From Streptomyces sp. RB17 (lineage in GTDB: Bacteria > Actinomycetota > Actinomycetes > Streptomycetales > Streptomycetaceae), in the NCBI RefSeq assembly GCF_009604455.1, contig NZ_WEGL01000023.1:1-34040 (forward strand): a stretch of 34,040 nt of DNA, given 5' to 3'. The position numbers and the translations under genes were made by a program. Position 1 is the stretch's first letter. Each line of letters opens with the position of its first letter. Below are positions 6,768 to 14,694 of the stretch, piece after piece. The notes under the pieces are model-generated. The model was not told the origin of the DNA, made no database searches, and worked only from the letters and a program-made list of their open reading frames with translations.

Positions 6768-8887
6768 GATGACGCTCCTTGAGTGGCTTGAGTGGTTCGG
6801 GCCTCGCCACGGGCGACACCCGCTCGGAAGCCGTTGAGCAGGGCGGAGACAGCGGGTTTGGCGGGCGGAGGCGGGGTGGAGGAGGGGTCCTCGGCGGGGG
6901 CGAGCAGGCGACCGGGGAGGGCCAGGAGTGCTGACAGCCCGCCGCCGGTGGTGTCGAAGAGGTGGACCTGGGTGCCCTCGCCGAGGCGTTGGGCGAGCCG
7001 GCCGACGACCAGGTGACCGAGGAACCGGGTGGGCGTGGCGAGGAGGGCCTCCTCGCCGGAGTCGCAGAAGCGGGCGTTGGCCCGTTGCTTGTCGGCCTCG
7101 GACATGCCGACGCCGTGGTCGACGACGGCAAAGGAGTAGGTGTCGTCCTCGGCGTCGTACCAGCCGTGCACCTGGACCGGTTCGGTCGGCGGCGAGAAGT
7201 TCAGCCCGTTCTCGATGAGTTCGGCGAGGAGGTGGGCGACGTCGGCGACGGCGTGCCCGCGCACCCGCACCGGATCCACGGTCGCGATCATCACCCGCCG
7301 GTACTGCTCTACCTCGGCGACGGCGGACTGGACGACTTCCAGGGCGCCCACGGGTGCCGCCGTGGGCCGCGGCGGATTCTGCCCGGCCAGGACCAGCAGG
7401 CTTTCGGCGTTGCGCCGCATCCGGGTGGCGAGATGGTCGAGCTCGAAGAGCTCACCGAGGGCGTCCGGGTCGAGTTCCTGCCGTTCCAGACGGGTGATCA
7501 GGCCGAGCTGCCGCCGCACGAGGTTCTGGTTGCGGCGGCCGAGATTGGCGAACGACTCGGTGGTGTTACGGCGCAGACCGGCCTGCTGGGCGGCCAGGTG
7601 GACGGCCGTGCGTTCCACCTCGTGCAGGGAGTTGGCGACCGCGGCGATCTCCGCCGCCCCGCCCAGCAGCCGTTTGTCGGGGTCATCCGGGGCGGACTCC
7701 GGCGGGAGGAGCTCCGGATCGTCTGGCGGGGACTGCTGGATCCGGGCGACGGTGGCGGGCAGCCGGTGCGTCGCCACGTCGTGGGCGGCCTCGGCGAGCG
7801 TGTGGAGCGGGCGGGTGAGGGAGCGGGAGGCGAAGGCGGCCAGGCCCGCGACGAGCACGGCGATGAGTGTTGCCGCCCCGACATAGGCGACGAGCCCCAG
7901 CTCGGCGTTGTGGCTGAGCCGGTCGGCCCGGTGCCGTACGTCGTCGCCAACCGACTGCTGGACGGCGTACAGATCGTCGACGAGTACGGTCATCACGTCC
8001 CACCAGGTGCCGGCGTCGGCATGCAGCGCGGAGCCGTCGACGGCGCCTTCCGCCTGGTTCTCGTAGGCGGTGGCGCGTTGGGCGTCCGCGGTTGCGAAGG
8101 CCTTGTCCATGGCGGTGCGCTGGGGTGCGGTGGCGACCTGCCGGAAGCGGGCGAGGGCGGCGACGCGCTCGGCACGCACCTCGGTGAAGTCGATGTACGC
8201 GTGGCCGTGGAAGGCACCTTCGGCGAATACGCCGTTGAGGAGGCCGCGTTCGAGGGCGACGGACTCCGTGGCGGCGGCCAGTTCCCGCAACGCGGCCAGC
8301 CCGTTGGACAGTTGGGCGTCGGCGCGCGTCGCGGTGGCCGCCACCGGGTCGACGGTGTTCAGGGCGCCGATGGCGGTGGTGTAGAAGGTGAGCGTCTTCG
8401 CCGGGTCGGCGGTGCCCTTGTCGGCGGCGGCGCGGACGGCGGCAAGGTGCCGCATGTCTCGCTGGACGACGTCCTCGACCGCGCTTTGGCTGCGCAGTGC
8501 GCCGAGCGCCGTGTCGACGCGCTTGCGCGTGGCGGCGAGCGGTGGGCGGAACTCCTCCTCGCCGCCCAACAGGCCGTTGGTCAGGCCGCGTTCGCGTTGC
8601 AGCTGGTGTACCAGGGCCTGGATGCGCAGGCTGAGGCCGACCTCGGCGCGGGTTGTCCGGGCATCGTCGAGCGCCTCGGCCCGGCCGTGCACGGCGACCC
8701 CGGCCACGGCGAGCAGCAGGCAGATGGGAACCGTGATGACCACCGCCACCCGGCCCCGGATGCTGCGCCAGCCGGGCATCGGCCGACGGCCGGCGGTCGT
8801 TCGGCCACCGTGGAGGCGCCGTGAACTGCCTTTACCGATCCGGCCGAGTCGGCCGAGCGCCGACCGTACTGGCGTCCACACCCTCAT
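6764..8887 (-). CDS. NIT-domain sensor histidine-kinase-like protein (CvnA-like)
   Basis: From the ATG at 8887 this is a 707-residue membrane protein: a basic N terminus, a first membrane span (about 47-66), a large extracytoplasmic nitrate/nitrite-sensing (NIT) type helical domain (about 80-330), a second span (about 332-352), a HAMP-like linker, an H-box-like helix region (NTTESFANLGRRNQNLVRRQ, 441-460) with no obvious phospho-acceptor His at the usual place, and an ATPase domain with N box ELIENGLNFSPP (556-567) and G box VDHGVGM (589-595). This is the build of conservon CvnA proteins. The start has no strong ribosome binding site; codons upstream to 9238 are open but overlap unrelated DNA. 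It is coupled to the roadblock gene by a 4-bp overlap. Confidence 0.83.
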   Translation of the reverse strand: MRVWTPVRSALGRLGRIGKGSSRRLHGGRTTAGRRPMPGWRSIRGRVAVVITVPICLLLAVAGVAVHGRAEALDDARTTRAEVGLSLRIQALVHQLQRERGLTNGLLGGEEEFRPPLAATRKRVDTALGALRSQSAVEDVVQRDMRHLAAVRAAADKGTADPAKTLTFYTTAIGALNTVDPVAATATRADAQLSNGLAALRELAAATESVALERGLLNGVFAEGAFHGHAYIDFTEVRAERVAALARFRQVATAPQRTAMDKAFATADAQRATAYENQAEGAVDGSALHADAGTWWDVMTVLVDDLYAVQQSVGDDVRHRADRLSHNAELGLVAYVGAATLIAVLVAGLAAFASRSLTRPLHTLAEAAHDVATHRLPATVARIQQSPPDDPELLPPESAPDDPDKRLLGGAAEIAAVANSLHEVERTAVHLAAQQAGLRRNTTESFANLGRRNQNLVRRQLGLITRLERQELDPDALGELFELDHLATRMRRNAESLLVLAGQNPPRPTAAPVGALEVVQSAVAEVEQYRRVMIATVDPVRVRGHAVADVAHLLAELIENGLNFSPPTEPVQVHGWYDAEDDTYSFAVVDHGVGMSEADKQRANARFCDSGEEALLATPTRFLGHLVVGRLAQRLGEGTQVHLFDTTGGGLSALLALPGRLLAPAEDPSSTPPPPAKPAVSALLNGFRAGVARGEARTTQATQGASS

Positions 8888-9165
8888 GGCCACGACGCTA
8901 GTCCGACCGCCGCCGGGGCCGGTTTCCGACCTGTTAGGCCACGTGGGACATTCAGTTGCGCCGCCCTCACACCGCAGGCCAAGAGGCTGTGACCGCGGAT
9001 GCAGGACAGGTTGTCGGTGCCATAGGCGGGTGGTGTCCGGCAGCCCGGACGCCGACGGCAGTCCCGACGGACTCGGCCGCACCCAGGCCCTCGCGCTGGT
9101 CGGCCTGTACCTGGACACGGCCACGGTCGGCCTCATGCCGTGCCCTCGGTCCTGACGCAGGTCAC

Positions 9166-9290
9166 GCGCTGGCCTCCGGCCCACCGGGGGCCAGCACTCC
9201 GGGCAACTCAGCAGAGGGAGGGAACAGACCAATGCCAAGCGGAGCTGTTCAGACTTTCACCGTCATCGGCCTGCGCTCGGACGCCGACAT
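9166..9290 (+). repeat. Right copy of the ~125-bp direct repeat flanking cvnAB
   Basis: It matches 6203-6328 as described there and includes the hairpin 9170-9193, leader, ribosome binding site and first codons. This copy leads into the intact gene at 9232, so it is likely the original and the left copy the remnant. Confidence 0.8.
9170..9193 (+). terminator. GC-rich hairpin
   Basis: TGGCCTCCGG (9170-9179) pairs with CCGGGGGCCA (9184-9193) with one T-G pair and a 4-nt loop. It lies upstream of the 9232 gene and could end transcription of whatever lay to the left. Confidence 0.4.
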
Positions 9291-9801
9291 GCGCGAGTTG
9301 TTCATCGCCGGAGTAATCCCCGGCTCGGTCTCGGAAGTATTCGCCGTTCTGGAAACCAGCGAAGGGGAATTCACCCGCTGGGCCATGGAATTCGACGCGC
9401 CGGACGCCGATGCCGCCGCGGCACACGCATACGTGCGGTGCCGCACCGGCGACGACGTGGAGGAGGACAGTGCCGGGGCGCTGCTGCAAGCCGTCCTCGC
9501 CGATGTGTCCGTCACCTCTCGACGGGGCGGTGACGTCTCCGCCGGAGCGGTGTGGATCTGGGTTCTGGCCGGTGCGGACGCGTTCGTGCGGATCTCCGGT
9601 ACGGGCGACACGGAGAACGAAATCGACTACGCCCCGGCCGAACATCACGGCTGGTACGCGGTCTACGGCTCCGACGCGGCTGACGCTCCGGACCCGGTCG
9701 TCCTGCATGACGGGTCCGGCTGCCGCGACTTCCGAGCGGACACGGCCGCCGTCGTGGAGACGATCCGCCGCTTCCTCGCCGTCACCCGCCGCGGCCGTTA
9801 G
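9232..9801 (+). CDS. Hypothetical protein, 189 aa
   Basis: The ATG at 9232 follows AGAGGGAGGGAACAGACCA, a good ribosome binding site. The 189-residue product is acidic and beta-rich, with no signal peptide or membrane span: FTVIGLRSDADMRELFIAGV, then FAVLETSEGEFTRWAMEFDA, then a YVRCRTGDDVEED acidic region, VWIWVLAGADAFVRI, and a C-terminal helix AAVVETIRRFLAV. Its leader and first codons are duplicated at 6203-6328. I do not recognise a named family. It is followed by a hairpin and another small gene on the same strand. Confidence 0.7.
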   Translation: MPSGAVQTFTVIGLRSDADMRELFIAGVIPGSVSEVFAVLETSEGEFTRWAMEFDAPDADAAAAHAYVRCRTGDDVEEDSAGALLQAVLADVSVTSRRGGDVSAGAVWIWVLAGADAFVRISGTGDTENEIDYAPAEHHGWYAVYGSDAADAPDPVVLHDGSGCRDFRADTAAVVETIRRFLAVTRRGR

Positions 9802-9806
9802 CCCCA

Positions 9807-9823
9807 GGCGGGCACGGCCCGCC
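9807..9823 (+). terminator. Hairpin after the 189-aa gene
   Basis: GGCGGGC (9807-9813) and GCCCGCC (9817-9823) pair perfectly around the triloop ACG, 6 bp after the stop codon at 9801. This is a typical short GC-rich Streptomyces terminator or mRNA-stabilising hairpin. Confidence 0.6.
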
Positions 9824-9826
9824 CGA

Positions 9827-9840
9827 TCCTTTCGAAAGGA
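9827..9840 (+). promoter_or_regulatory. Palindromic ribosome binding site
   Basis: TCCTTTCGAAAGGA is a perfect 14-bp palindrome whose right half, AAAGGA, is the ribosome binding site of the gene at 9849 (8-nt spacing). Folding would sequester the site, so translation may depend on upstream ribosomes or temperature. Palindromic ribosome binding sites of this form are common in actinobacteria; a regulatory role here is inferred. Confidence 0.5.
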
Positions 9841-9848
9841 CTGGATCC

Positions 9849-10067
9849 ATGTACCTGGTGACCACTGACACCCAGCTCGGCGCCGTCGTCGTCGCCCCTC
9901 AGTGCCCCGACGACCTCACCGACACTGCCCGCGCCGCCATCGAGGACGCGGCCTTCACCTGGCGCCCCGACATCGAAGCCTTCACCCAGCCCGGCCAGGA
10001 CCGACAGGCGGCCGCCCGCATCGCTCTGCGGATCGTCCAGCTCGGACATGACGTCCTGGCCTGCTGA
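9849..10067 (+). CDS. Small hypothetical protein, 72 aa
   Basis: The ATG at 9849 with AAAGGA 8 nt upstream opens a 72-residue protein. It starts with beta strands (MYLVTTDTQLGAVVVAP), followed by an Ala-rich helix (DTARAAIEDAAFTW) and a C-terminal helix (DRQAAARIALRIVQLGHDVLAC). I recognise no family. It is followed 15 nt later by a very strong hairpin. Confidence 0.6.
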   Translation: MYLVTTDTQLGAVVVAPQCPDDLTDTARAAIEDAAFTWRPDIEAFTQPGQDRQAAARIALRIVQLGHDVLAC

Positions 10068-10082
10068 CCCAGCCCAGCACCA

Positions 10083-10116
10083 CCCGGCGGCGGGGGAGTG
10101 GCCCCCCGCCGCCGGG
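10083..10116 (+). terminator. Strong 14-bp hairpin terminator
   Basis: CCCGGCGGCGGGGG (10083-10096) pairs without mismatch with CCCCCGCCGCCGGG (10103-10116) around a 6-nt loop. It lies 16 nt after the stop codon of the 72-aa gene. No U-tract follows. This is the strongest hairpin in the left half of the window. Confidence 0.75.
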
Positions 10117-10147
10117 ACCGACCGAAGACACGACCGAAAGGCACACC

Positions 10148-10659
10148 AGGTCCAACGCCCTGATCCCCGGCGCATCCGACTACGACGGCATCAGCGAAGA
10201 CGCCATGCGCTTCAGGCCCGGGGACCAGCACAGCCACGCCGACGCGCTGACCGAACTGTTCGGCGGCCGGGCCGACGTCATCCACACCTACACCCGCGCC
10301 CAGGCCATCGCCGACGGAGCCTGGTGGAGGTCCCGGCCGAACTGGCCCGCGAGGCGGGCTTCACGGTCCCGGTCTGCCTGAGCGCCGCTGTCTGGGCGGA
10401 CTGCGTCGAGTGGAGCGAGGAGGACAGCCGCCGACAGACTCCCCAGGACGAGACCGGCCGCCTGTGGGACGTGTTGACCATGACTCGCTTCGCCATCCGG
10501 CGCAGCCGGGGCAGTGGGGAGTGCGTCACGGTCGAGCTGTACCGGATCCCGCGAGGCGGCAGGGCCCGCCAGCCCCGCCGCGTCCGGCTCGCTGCCTGCA
10601 TCGGGCCGGGCGACAACGCTGAGCCGGTCATGACGATCATGCAGCTGGGCGAGGACTGA
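10148..10659 (+). pseudogene. DUF6573-family protein, broken by lost start and frameshift
   Basis: The first part reads SNALIPGASDYDGI...DALTELFGG, then VIHTYTRAQAIADGA. Near 10318-10322 the frame must shift by one base to continue with LVEVPAELAREAGFTVPV, CLSAAVWADCVEWSEED, ETGRLWDVL and GPGDNAEPVMTI to the stop at 10659. The two halves together give the full DUF6573 pattern I know from Streptomyces mobile elements. The codon where family members have Met is AGG (10148-10150) and no other start lies nearby. Loss of one C at about 10320 would explain the frame change. Two independent defects favour a true pseudogene over a sequencing error. The function of the family is unknown. Confidence 0.7.
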
Positions 10660-10715
10660 CGCCCCCGGCCGGACGCGGGGCCCGTGTGGTGACCGGACAG
10701 TGCGGCTCGAGGCCC

Positions 10716-10905
10716 CGGGGCGCTTCGTTGCGCCCACGGCCGAGCTTCGGCCGGCGGCCGGGGCACTTTGGCTGCGCGGTCGGGCTGCACTCACCCGGGT
10801 CCCGTCAGGGGCCCGACCTGTGCCCCATCCGTAGCCCCCGGCAGGGGGTGCGCCATCGCCGGCCGACGGCCGGCCCCACGTTGGGGAGGGGGCCGCCGTT
10901 CGGCG
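10716..10905. repeat. Cluster of seven GC-rich hairpins in an intergenic region
   Basis: Between 10716 and 10905 I find: GGGCGC/GCGCCC (10718-10735), CGGCCGA-GCT-TCGGCCG (10737-10753), an 8-bp stem at 10796-10815, CCCCC/GGGGG (10835-10848), GCCGGCC-GAC-GGCCGGC (10858-10874), CCCCA-CGT-TGGGG (10874-10886) and CGCCG-TT-CGGCG (10894-10905). Three have triloops. Densely packed short palindromes of this kind are the hallmark of Streptomyces telomeres, but high GC content also favours chance hairpins. It could be an internal telomere relic, a terminator cluster or a protein-binding region upstream of the DUF2637 gene. Confidence 0.45.
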
Positions 10906-11003
10906 CCGGTTGTGTTCCGGCCAGTTTTGCGGGCTGCTGTGTCTGGGCGTGTGGTCCGTGACAGGGTGACACTCGTTGACTGCTGTTTCGGAAGGGCGAA
11001 TAT

Positions 11004-12875
11004 GTGACGGCGCCGCTGCGGCTGGCTCGGATGCACCGTGTTCTGATCGGTGTGGTCGTGACCGGTGCCTTGATCATCGCCGGGATCGGCTTCGCCGGCT
11101 CGTATGCGGCTGTCCGGGCGCTGGCGTTCAAGAAGGGTTTCGGGAACTTCTCGTATGTGTTCCCGGTGGGCATCGACGCGGGCATCTGTGTCCTGTTGGC
11201 CCTGGACCTGCTTCTGACCTGGATCCGTATCCCCTTCCCGCTGCTGCGTCAGACGGCGTGGCTGTTGACGGCGGCGACGATCGCGTTCAACGGCGCGGCC
11301 GCCTGGCCGGACCCGCTGGGCGTCGGCATGCACGCGGTGATCCCGGTGCTGTTCGTGGTGGCGGTGGAGGCGGCCCGGCACGCGATCGGGCGGATCGCGG
11401 ACATCACGGCGGACAAGCACATGGAGGGCGTCCGCCTGACCCGCTGGCTCCTCTCACCGATCCCCACCTTCCTCCTCTGGCGCCGTATGAAGCTGTGGGA
11501 GCTGCGTTCCTACGACCAGGTGATCAAGCTGGAGCAGGAACGTCTCGTCTACCAGGCCAGGCTCCGTTCCCGGTTCGGCCGCGCCTGGCGCCGCAGGGCC
11601 CCGGTGGAGTCGCTGATGCCGCTCCGCCTGGCCCGCTACGGCGTCCCTCTCGCCGAGACGGCCCCGGCCGGGCTGGCCGCAGCCGGCATCGACGAGCCGC
11701 CGGTCCAGTTCAGTGTCGAGCGGAGGCCGGTTCCGGCGCCGCGGCAGAGCCCGGAGCTTGAGGCCGGCCTCGGCCAGGAGAAGGAACGGGCGCAGGCGGG
11801 CGACGCCCGGCCGCAGCCGGGGGAGCGGACGCGTATCGCGCACCTGCCCTCGGCGCACGACCTTGGAGATGAGCAGAACGCCCAGCACCTCGCCGGCGCC
11901 TTTCAGGACTGGATGACCGCCTTCGGAACCGAGCCCACCAGTGCGCAGTTCGCTCTCTGGCTCCAGGACCGGTACGGCATTGCCACCGCGGCCGGCGGGC
12001 CGCTGTCCGACGAGCAACTCGCCCCACTGTTGCGGCTCCTCAAGCAGCGTCATGCGCCCTCAACTGGGAGCGGTACCAGCGGTAGCGAATCCCCGGTCCG
12101 TCACGATGGGGACGACGGGTGGGGTGACTACTTCTACAACGCCTGGCTCGCGTACGCGCAGGAGCACGGCGCCTACCCTGATGCCGCTGCCCTCGCCGCA
12201 TACGTCTACGCACGCGACCGGATCACCGGCGTCAACGGCCGGCCCATCTCGGGCGAAGACCTGGAGGGGTTCGTTGCCGCCTTCTGGCAGCGCGAGTTCG
12301 CCGAGACGGGGCCGCCCGCCGACGAGGAAGCCACCGAGCCTGCCGCACAGGTGTCTTCAGACGACCTCCCGAACGAGGAGGAGCTCGAGGGCGTTTCGGC
12401 CGGCGCAGGTGCTCAGCCCGCCAAGGAGAGCCGCAGCCGCCAGGTGAGCGCCGCCGTCGAGGAGGTGTCGGGTGAGGACGACCCGATGGGGGAGTCCGCC
12501 GCGCTCACCACCGTCGACCGCTATTACCTCGCCTGGACGGAGTACGAGGGCGAGCACGGCGAGGAACCCAGAGCGGAGCAGCTCTCCGCCTACCTCGCAT
12601 CCAAGAAGGGCATGACCGGCCGTGGCGGAAAGCCGGTCAGCCCGTCCACCCTGCGCCGCTACCTGCTGCCGTTCCGTGTCTACAACGTCTGGGCGCAACA
12701 CCGCCAGCACAACGAAACCCCGTCGCTCGACGCCATTGCGCAGGAATGCGCATCCCACGGGATCACCGCGCAGCACAACAAGCCCCTCACCACCGCCTAC
12801 ATCGCCGAACAGGCCGTCGACTTCGAGCGGCGCTGGCAGGCACTGACCCGCCACCACGCACAGCAACAGTATTGA
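11004..12875 (+). CDS. DUF2637 (SpdB-type) membrane protein with three C-terminal repeats
   Basis: GTG at 11004, with GAAGGG 8-9 nt upstream, starts a 623-residue protein. The first ~135 residues hold four membrane spans (VLIGVVVTGALIIAGIGFAG; VFPVGIDAGICVLLALDLLL; TAWLLTAATIAFNGAA; AVIPVLFVVAVEAARHAI), as in the DUF2637/SpdB family of actinobacterial plasmids and integrative elements, linked to conjugative spread. A basic, cytoplasmic middle part follows. The C-terminal half has three divergent ~55-residue modules (about residues 295-350, 376-430 and 510-565), each with an aromatic first helix, a segment such as AEQLSAYLASKKGM, and a G.P.S.. turn before a last helix, probably small HTH-like DNA-binding units. 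The last codons and stop run into the end of the tnpB element, so the native C terminus may be slightly altered. Confidence 0.75.
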   Translation: MTAPLRLARMHRVLIGVVVTGALIIAGIGFAGSYAAVRALAFKKGFGNFSYVFPVGIDAGICVLLALDLLLTWIRIPFPLLRQTAWLLTAATIAFNGAAAWPDPLGVGMHAVIPVLFVVAVEAARHAIGRIADITADKHMEGVRLTRWLLSPIPTFLLWRRMKLWELRSYDQVIKLEQERLVYQARLRSRFGRAWRRRAPVESLMPLRLARYGVPLAETAPAGLAAAGIDEPPVQFSVERRPVPAPRQSPELEAGLGQEKERAQAGDARPQPGERTRIAHLPSAHDLGDEQNAQHLAGAFQDWMTAFGTEPTSAQFALWLQDRYGIATAAGGPLSDEQLAPLLRLLKQRHAPSTGSGTSGSESPVRHDGDDGWGDYFYNAWLAYAQEHGAYPDAAALAAYVYARDRITGVNGRPISGEDLEGFVAAFWQREFAETGPPADEEATEPAAQVSSDDLPNEEELEGVSAGAGAQPAKESRSRQVSAAVEEVSGEDDPMGESAALTTVDRYYLAWTEYEGEHGEEPRAEQLSAYLASKKGMTGRGGKPVSPSTLRRYLLPFRVYNVWAQHRQHNETPSLDAIAQECASHGITAQHNKPLTTAYIAEQAVDFERRWQALTRHHAQQQY

Positions 12876-13010
12876 AGGCTCCCCTCCCTGAAGGGAGGGG
12901 GATTCGTAACCCTCCAGGGCTGAGCGGGGATTTACGGCTCAGGCCGCCACCGGAGCCAGCGGCTCGGGTGGTCTTACGCCCTCGACACCGTCCGGGTTCC
13001 AACCTGCCCG
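12873..13010 (-). ncRNA. Putative omega-RNA at the tnpB 3' end
   Basis: TnpB proteins use a guide RNA transcribed from the 3' end of their own gene through the element's right end. Here the minus strand downstream of tnpB contains a CTGAGC/GCTCAG stem and then the strong CCCTCCCTT-CAGGGAGGG hairpin before the boundary near 12873. The guide would then be copied from flanking DNA, that is, the antisense of the last codons of the DUF2637 gene below 12873. The structure is visible; transcription and exact ends are inferred from the family. Confidence 0.45.
12881..12900. repeat. Right-end hairpin of the tnpB element
   Basis: CCCCTCCCT (12881-12889) and AGGGAGGGG (12892-12900) are perfectly complementary around GA. 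Subterminal hairpins like this are recognised by TnpA in IS200/IS605 elements and form part of the omega-RNA. Confidence 0.75.
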
Positions 13011-14159
13011 GACCAGCATCACGCGGGCGGAGTTCTTGTCCCTGGGGGACACGGCTCCACACGCGGTGCAGGCATACGTTCTCATCGAGAGAGGTAGTGC
13101 GTGCTTGGTTCTCGCTCCGCACTTGGCACAGTCCATCGTGGTGTGCGCCGGGTGCACGAGACGGACGTCCCGCCCGTGCTTGCGGCCCATCTCGCACAGG
13201 GCACGCTTGGTCGCGGCGATGGCGGCATCGGCCGCCTTGCGGGCCATGGTGGTCTTCGCGAGGAACCTCGGCCTAAAGTCCTCCACCGCAACCCTGTCAT
13301 GGCCGCGCATCACGGACTTGGCCCACTTGCGGCCGGTGTCCTCACGCTGCCTCGCGATCTTCTTGTGCAGCTTCGCCGCCTGCGCCTGCGCGGCCCGGTA
13401 GCCGGCGGATGCGGGCTGTCCCTTCGGACGCCGACGCCGGGCCATCATCCGCTGATACCTCGCCAGCCGCTGCGCGGCCCGCTGGCCGTGCTCGGCATGC
13501 GGGAGATCGTAGGCGTCGTCGGTGGTGGTGGCGGTCTCCTTCACACCCCAGTCCACCCCGAGCACGCGCCCCGTGGGGGCGAGCGGTTCGCTCTGCGCGG
13601 CAACGACGAAGGACACGTACCAATGTCCGAGCGTGTCTTGGTACACGCGCACACTCGACGGGTCGGCCGGAAGGGGCCGCGACCACACCACCCTCAGCAC
13701 GATCTGGCCTGCAAGGTGCAGGCGGCCGTCCTTGAGGCGGAAACCGCGCTTGGTGTAGTTGAGGCTGCACCGCGCCTCCCGCTTCTTCTTGAAGCGGGGC
13801 ATCTGGGCCCGGCGGTGCATCGGCAACCGGTCCTTGATGTCCTTCAGCGCTTTGGCACGGGACTTGGCAAAGTCGCGTATCACCTGCTGCTGCGGCACCG
13901 ACGCGCCCTCAGCCAGCCATGGCGTCACCCCGCGGGCCTCGGTCAGCATCCTGTCCAACTGCCCCGGACCACAGGTCACCTTCTCGCCGGTCGCCCGGCT
14001 CTGCACGTGCGCCTGCTTGGACTTCGCGACGCACTCATTCCAGATCCACCGGCAGCGCGCCCACTCCGCTTCAAGTGCGCGCCGCGCAGCAGCCGACAGG
14101 CGCACACGGAAGGTGTACCGGGCATGCCCGGTGTCCTTCGTGGTCGCCTCCGCCGTCAT
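12939..14159 (-). CDS. tnpB: RNA-guided nuclease TnpB (IS605 OrfB family)
   Basis: From the ATG at 14159 the protein has 406 residues, normal for TnpB. The split RuvC site is complete: D203 in VLGVDWG, E293 in VAVEDF and D374 in SPRDKNSA. A zinc ribbon is formed by C344-x2-C347 and C364-x2-C367. The N-terminal wedge/helical domain has the usual NECVAK and FAKSRAKALKDIKD segments. TnpB cuts DNA guided by an omega-RNA and keeps the element in place by cutting the empty donor site. The longer frame to 14222 would include element-end DNA, so 14159 is preferred. All catalytic residues are kept, so the protein may still be active. Confidence 0.9.
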   Translation of the reverse strand: MTAEATTKDTGHARYTFRVRLSAAARRALEAEWARCRWIWNECVAKSKQAHVQSRATGEKVTCGPGQLDRMLTEARGVTPWLAEGASVPQQQVIRDFAKSRAKALKDIKDRLPMHRRAQMPRFKKKREARCSLNYTKRGFRLKDGRLHLAGQIVLRVVWSRPLPADPSSVRVYQDTLGHWYVSFVVAAQSEPLAPTGRVLGVDWGVKETATTTDDAYDLPHAEHGQRAAQRLARYQRMMARRRRPKGQPASAGYRAAQAQAAKLHKKIARQREDTGRKWAKSVMRGHDRVAVEDFRPRFLAKTTMARKAADAAIAATKRALCEMGRKHGRDVRLVHPAHTTMDCAKCGARTKHALPLSMRTYACTACGAVSPRDKNSARVMLVRAGWNPDGVEGVRPPEPLAPVAA

Positions 14160-14199
14160 GCATCCGAACCTACCTGAAGGGACTGACACTTGAGAGTTC

Positions 14200-14694
14200 T
14201 TGATCATTATGGGCGACATCACCGCCGTGCGGGGTGGACACCGGGATCGCCCTGCCGGCGACCCGGCTATCCCTGCCCTGGCGGCCGGTGAGGATCTTCA
14301 GGTCGACCGCGATCTCGCTGGTCTCCTGGAGCGGCTGGAGGTCGCGGCGCATGCGGGCCTGGTCGGCGATGACGAAGGCGTCCTTCGCGTCGCTCTTGCC
14401 GTCGCCCCGGTAGGAGCCGGAGGCGTGGTGCACAGTCCGGCCGGGGATGTAGAACAGCCGCTGGCCGTGGTTGACCAGCAGTGCGATCCACAGCGCGGCA
14501 CCGCCCGCGTTGAGGTCGACTGCCCAGGTGACGGGAACGCCGTCCGCCAGGTCCAGGACGTCACCGAGCAGCTGCAGCAGTTCGTCCTCGTTGTTCGGCA
14601 CACGGCGCGAGAGCACCTTCGTGCCGTTCGTGTCGATCACGGTGCAGTGGTGTTCGGCTTTGCCCGCGTCCGTCCCCGCCCACAGTTCGCGCAC
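14200..14694 (-). pseudogene. IS110-family transposase, N-terminal fragment
   Basis: GTG at 14694, with GGAGGGG upstream, starts MRELWAGTDAGKAEHHC, followed by LLQLLGDVLDLADGV, WAVDLNAGGAALWIALL, FYIPGRTVHHASGSYRGDGKSDAKDA and ADQARMRRDL (family segments read in parts). This is the DEDD nuclease domain of IS110 transposases, with D9 in GTDAGK and the SDAKD acidic pair. Similarity fades after LTGR (about 14280). The rest of the DEDD domain and the C-terminal serine-containing domain are missing, and the tnpB element lies next to the break. It is not functional as a transposase. Confidence 0.8.

Larger units (their letters stand above)
12873..14200 (-). mobile_element. IS200/IS605-type (IS1341-like) element carrying tnpB only
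   Basis: The unit consists of tnpB on the minus strand and a right end with a perfect hairpin (CCCCTCCCT and AGGGAGGGG, 12881-12900) just outside the tnpB 3' end. The right boundary is placed at about 12873, where the DUF2637 reading frame ends. The left boundary is less certain, near 14200, where IS110-like sequence begins. There is no tnpA, so movement would need one supplied in trans. It lies between the DUF2637 gene and a truncated IS110. Confidence 0.65.

Noticed and set aside
6962..8824. 620-codon open frame on the plus strand opposite the NIT-domain kinase
   Set aside because: It has very high Gly/Val/Arg content typical of an antisense shadow; the minus strand has a complete, recognisable protein.
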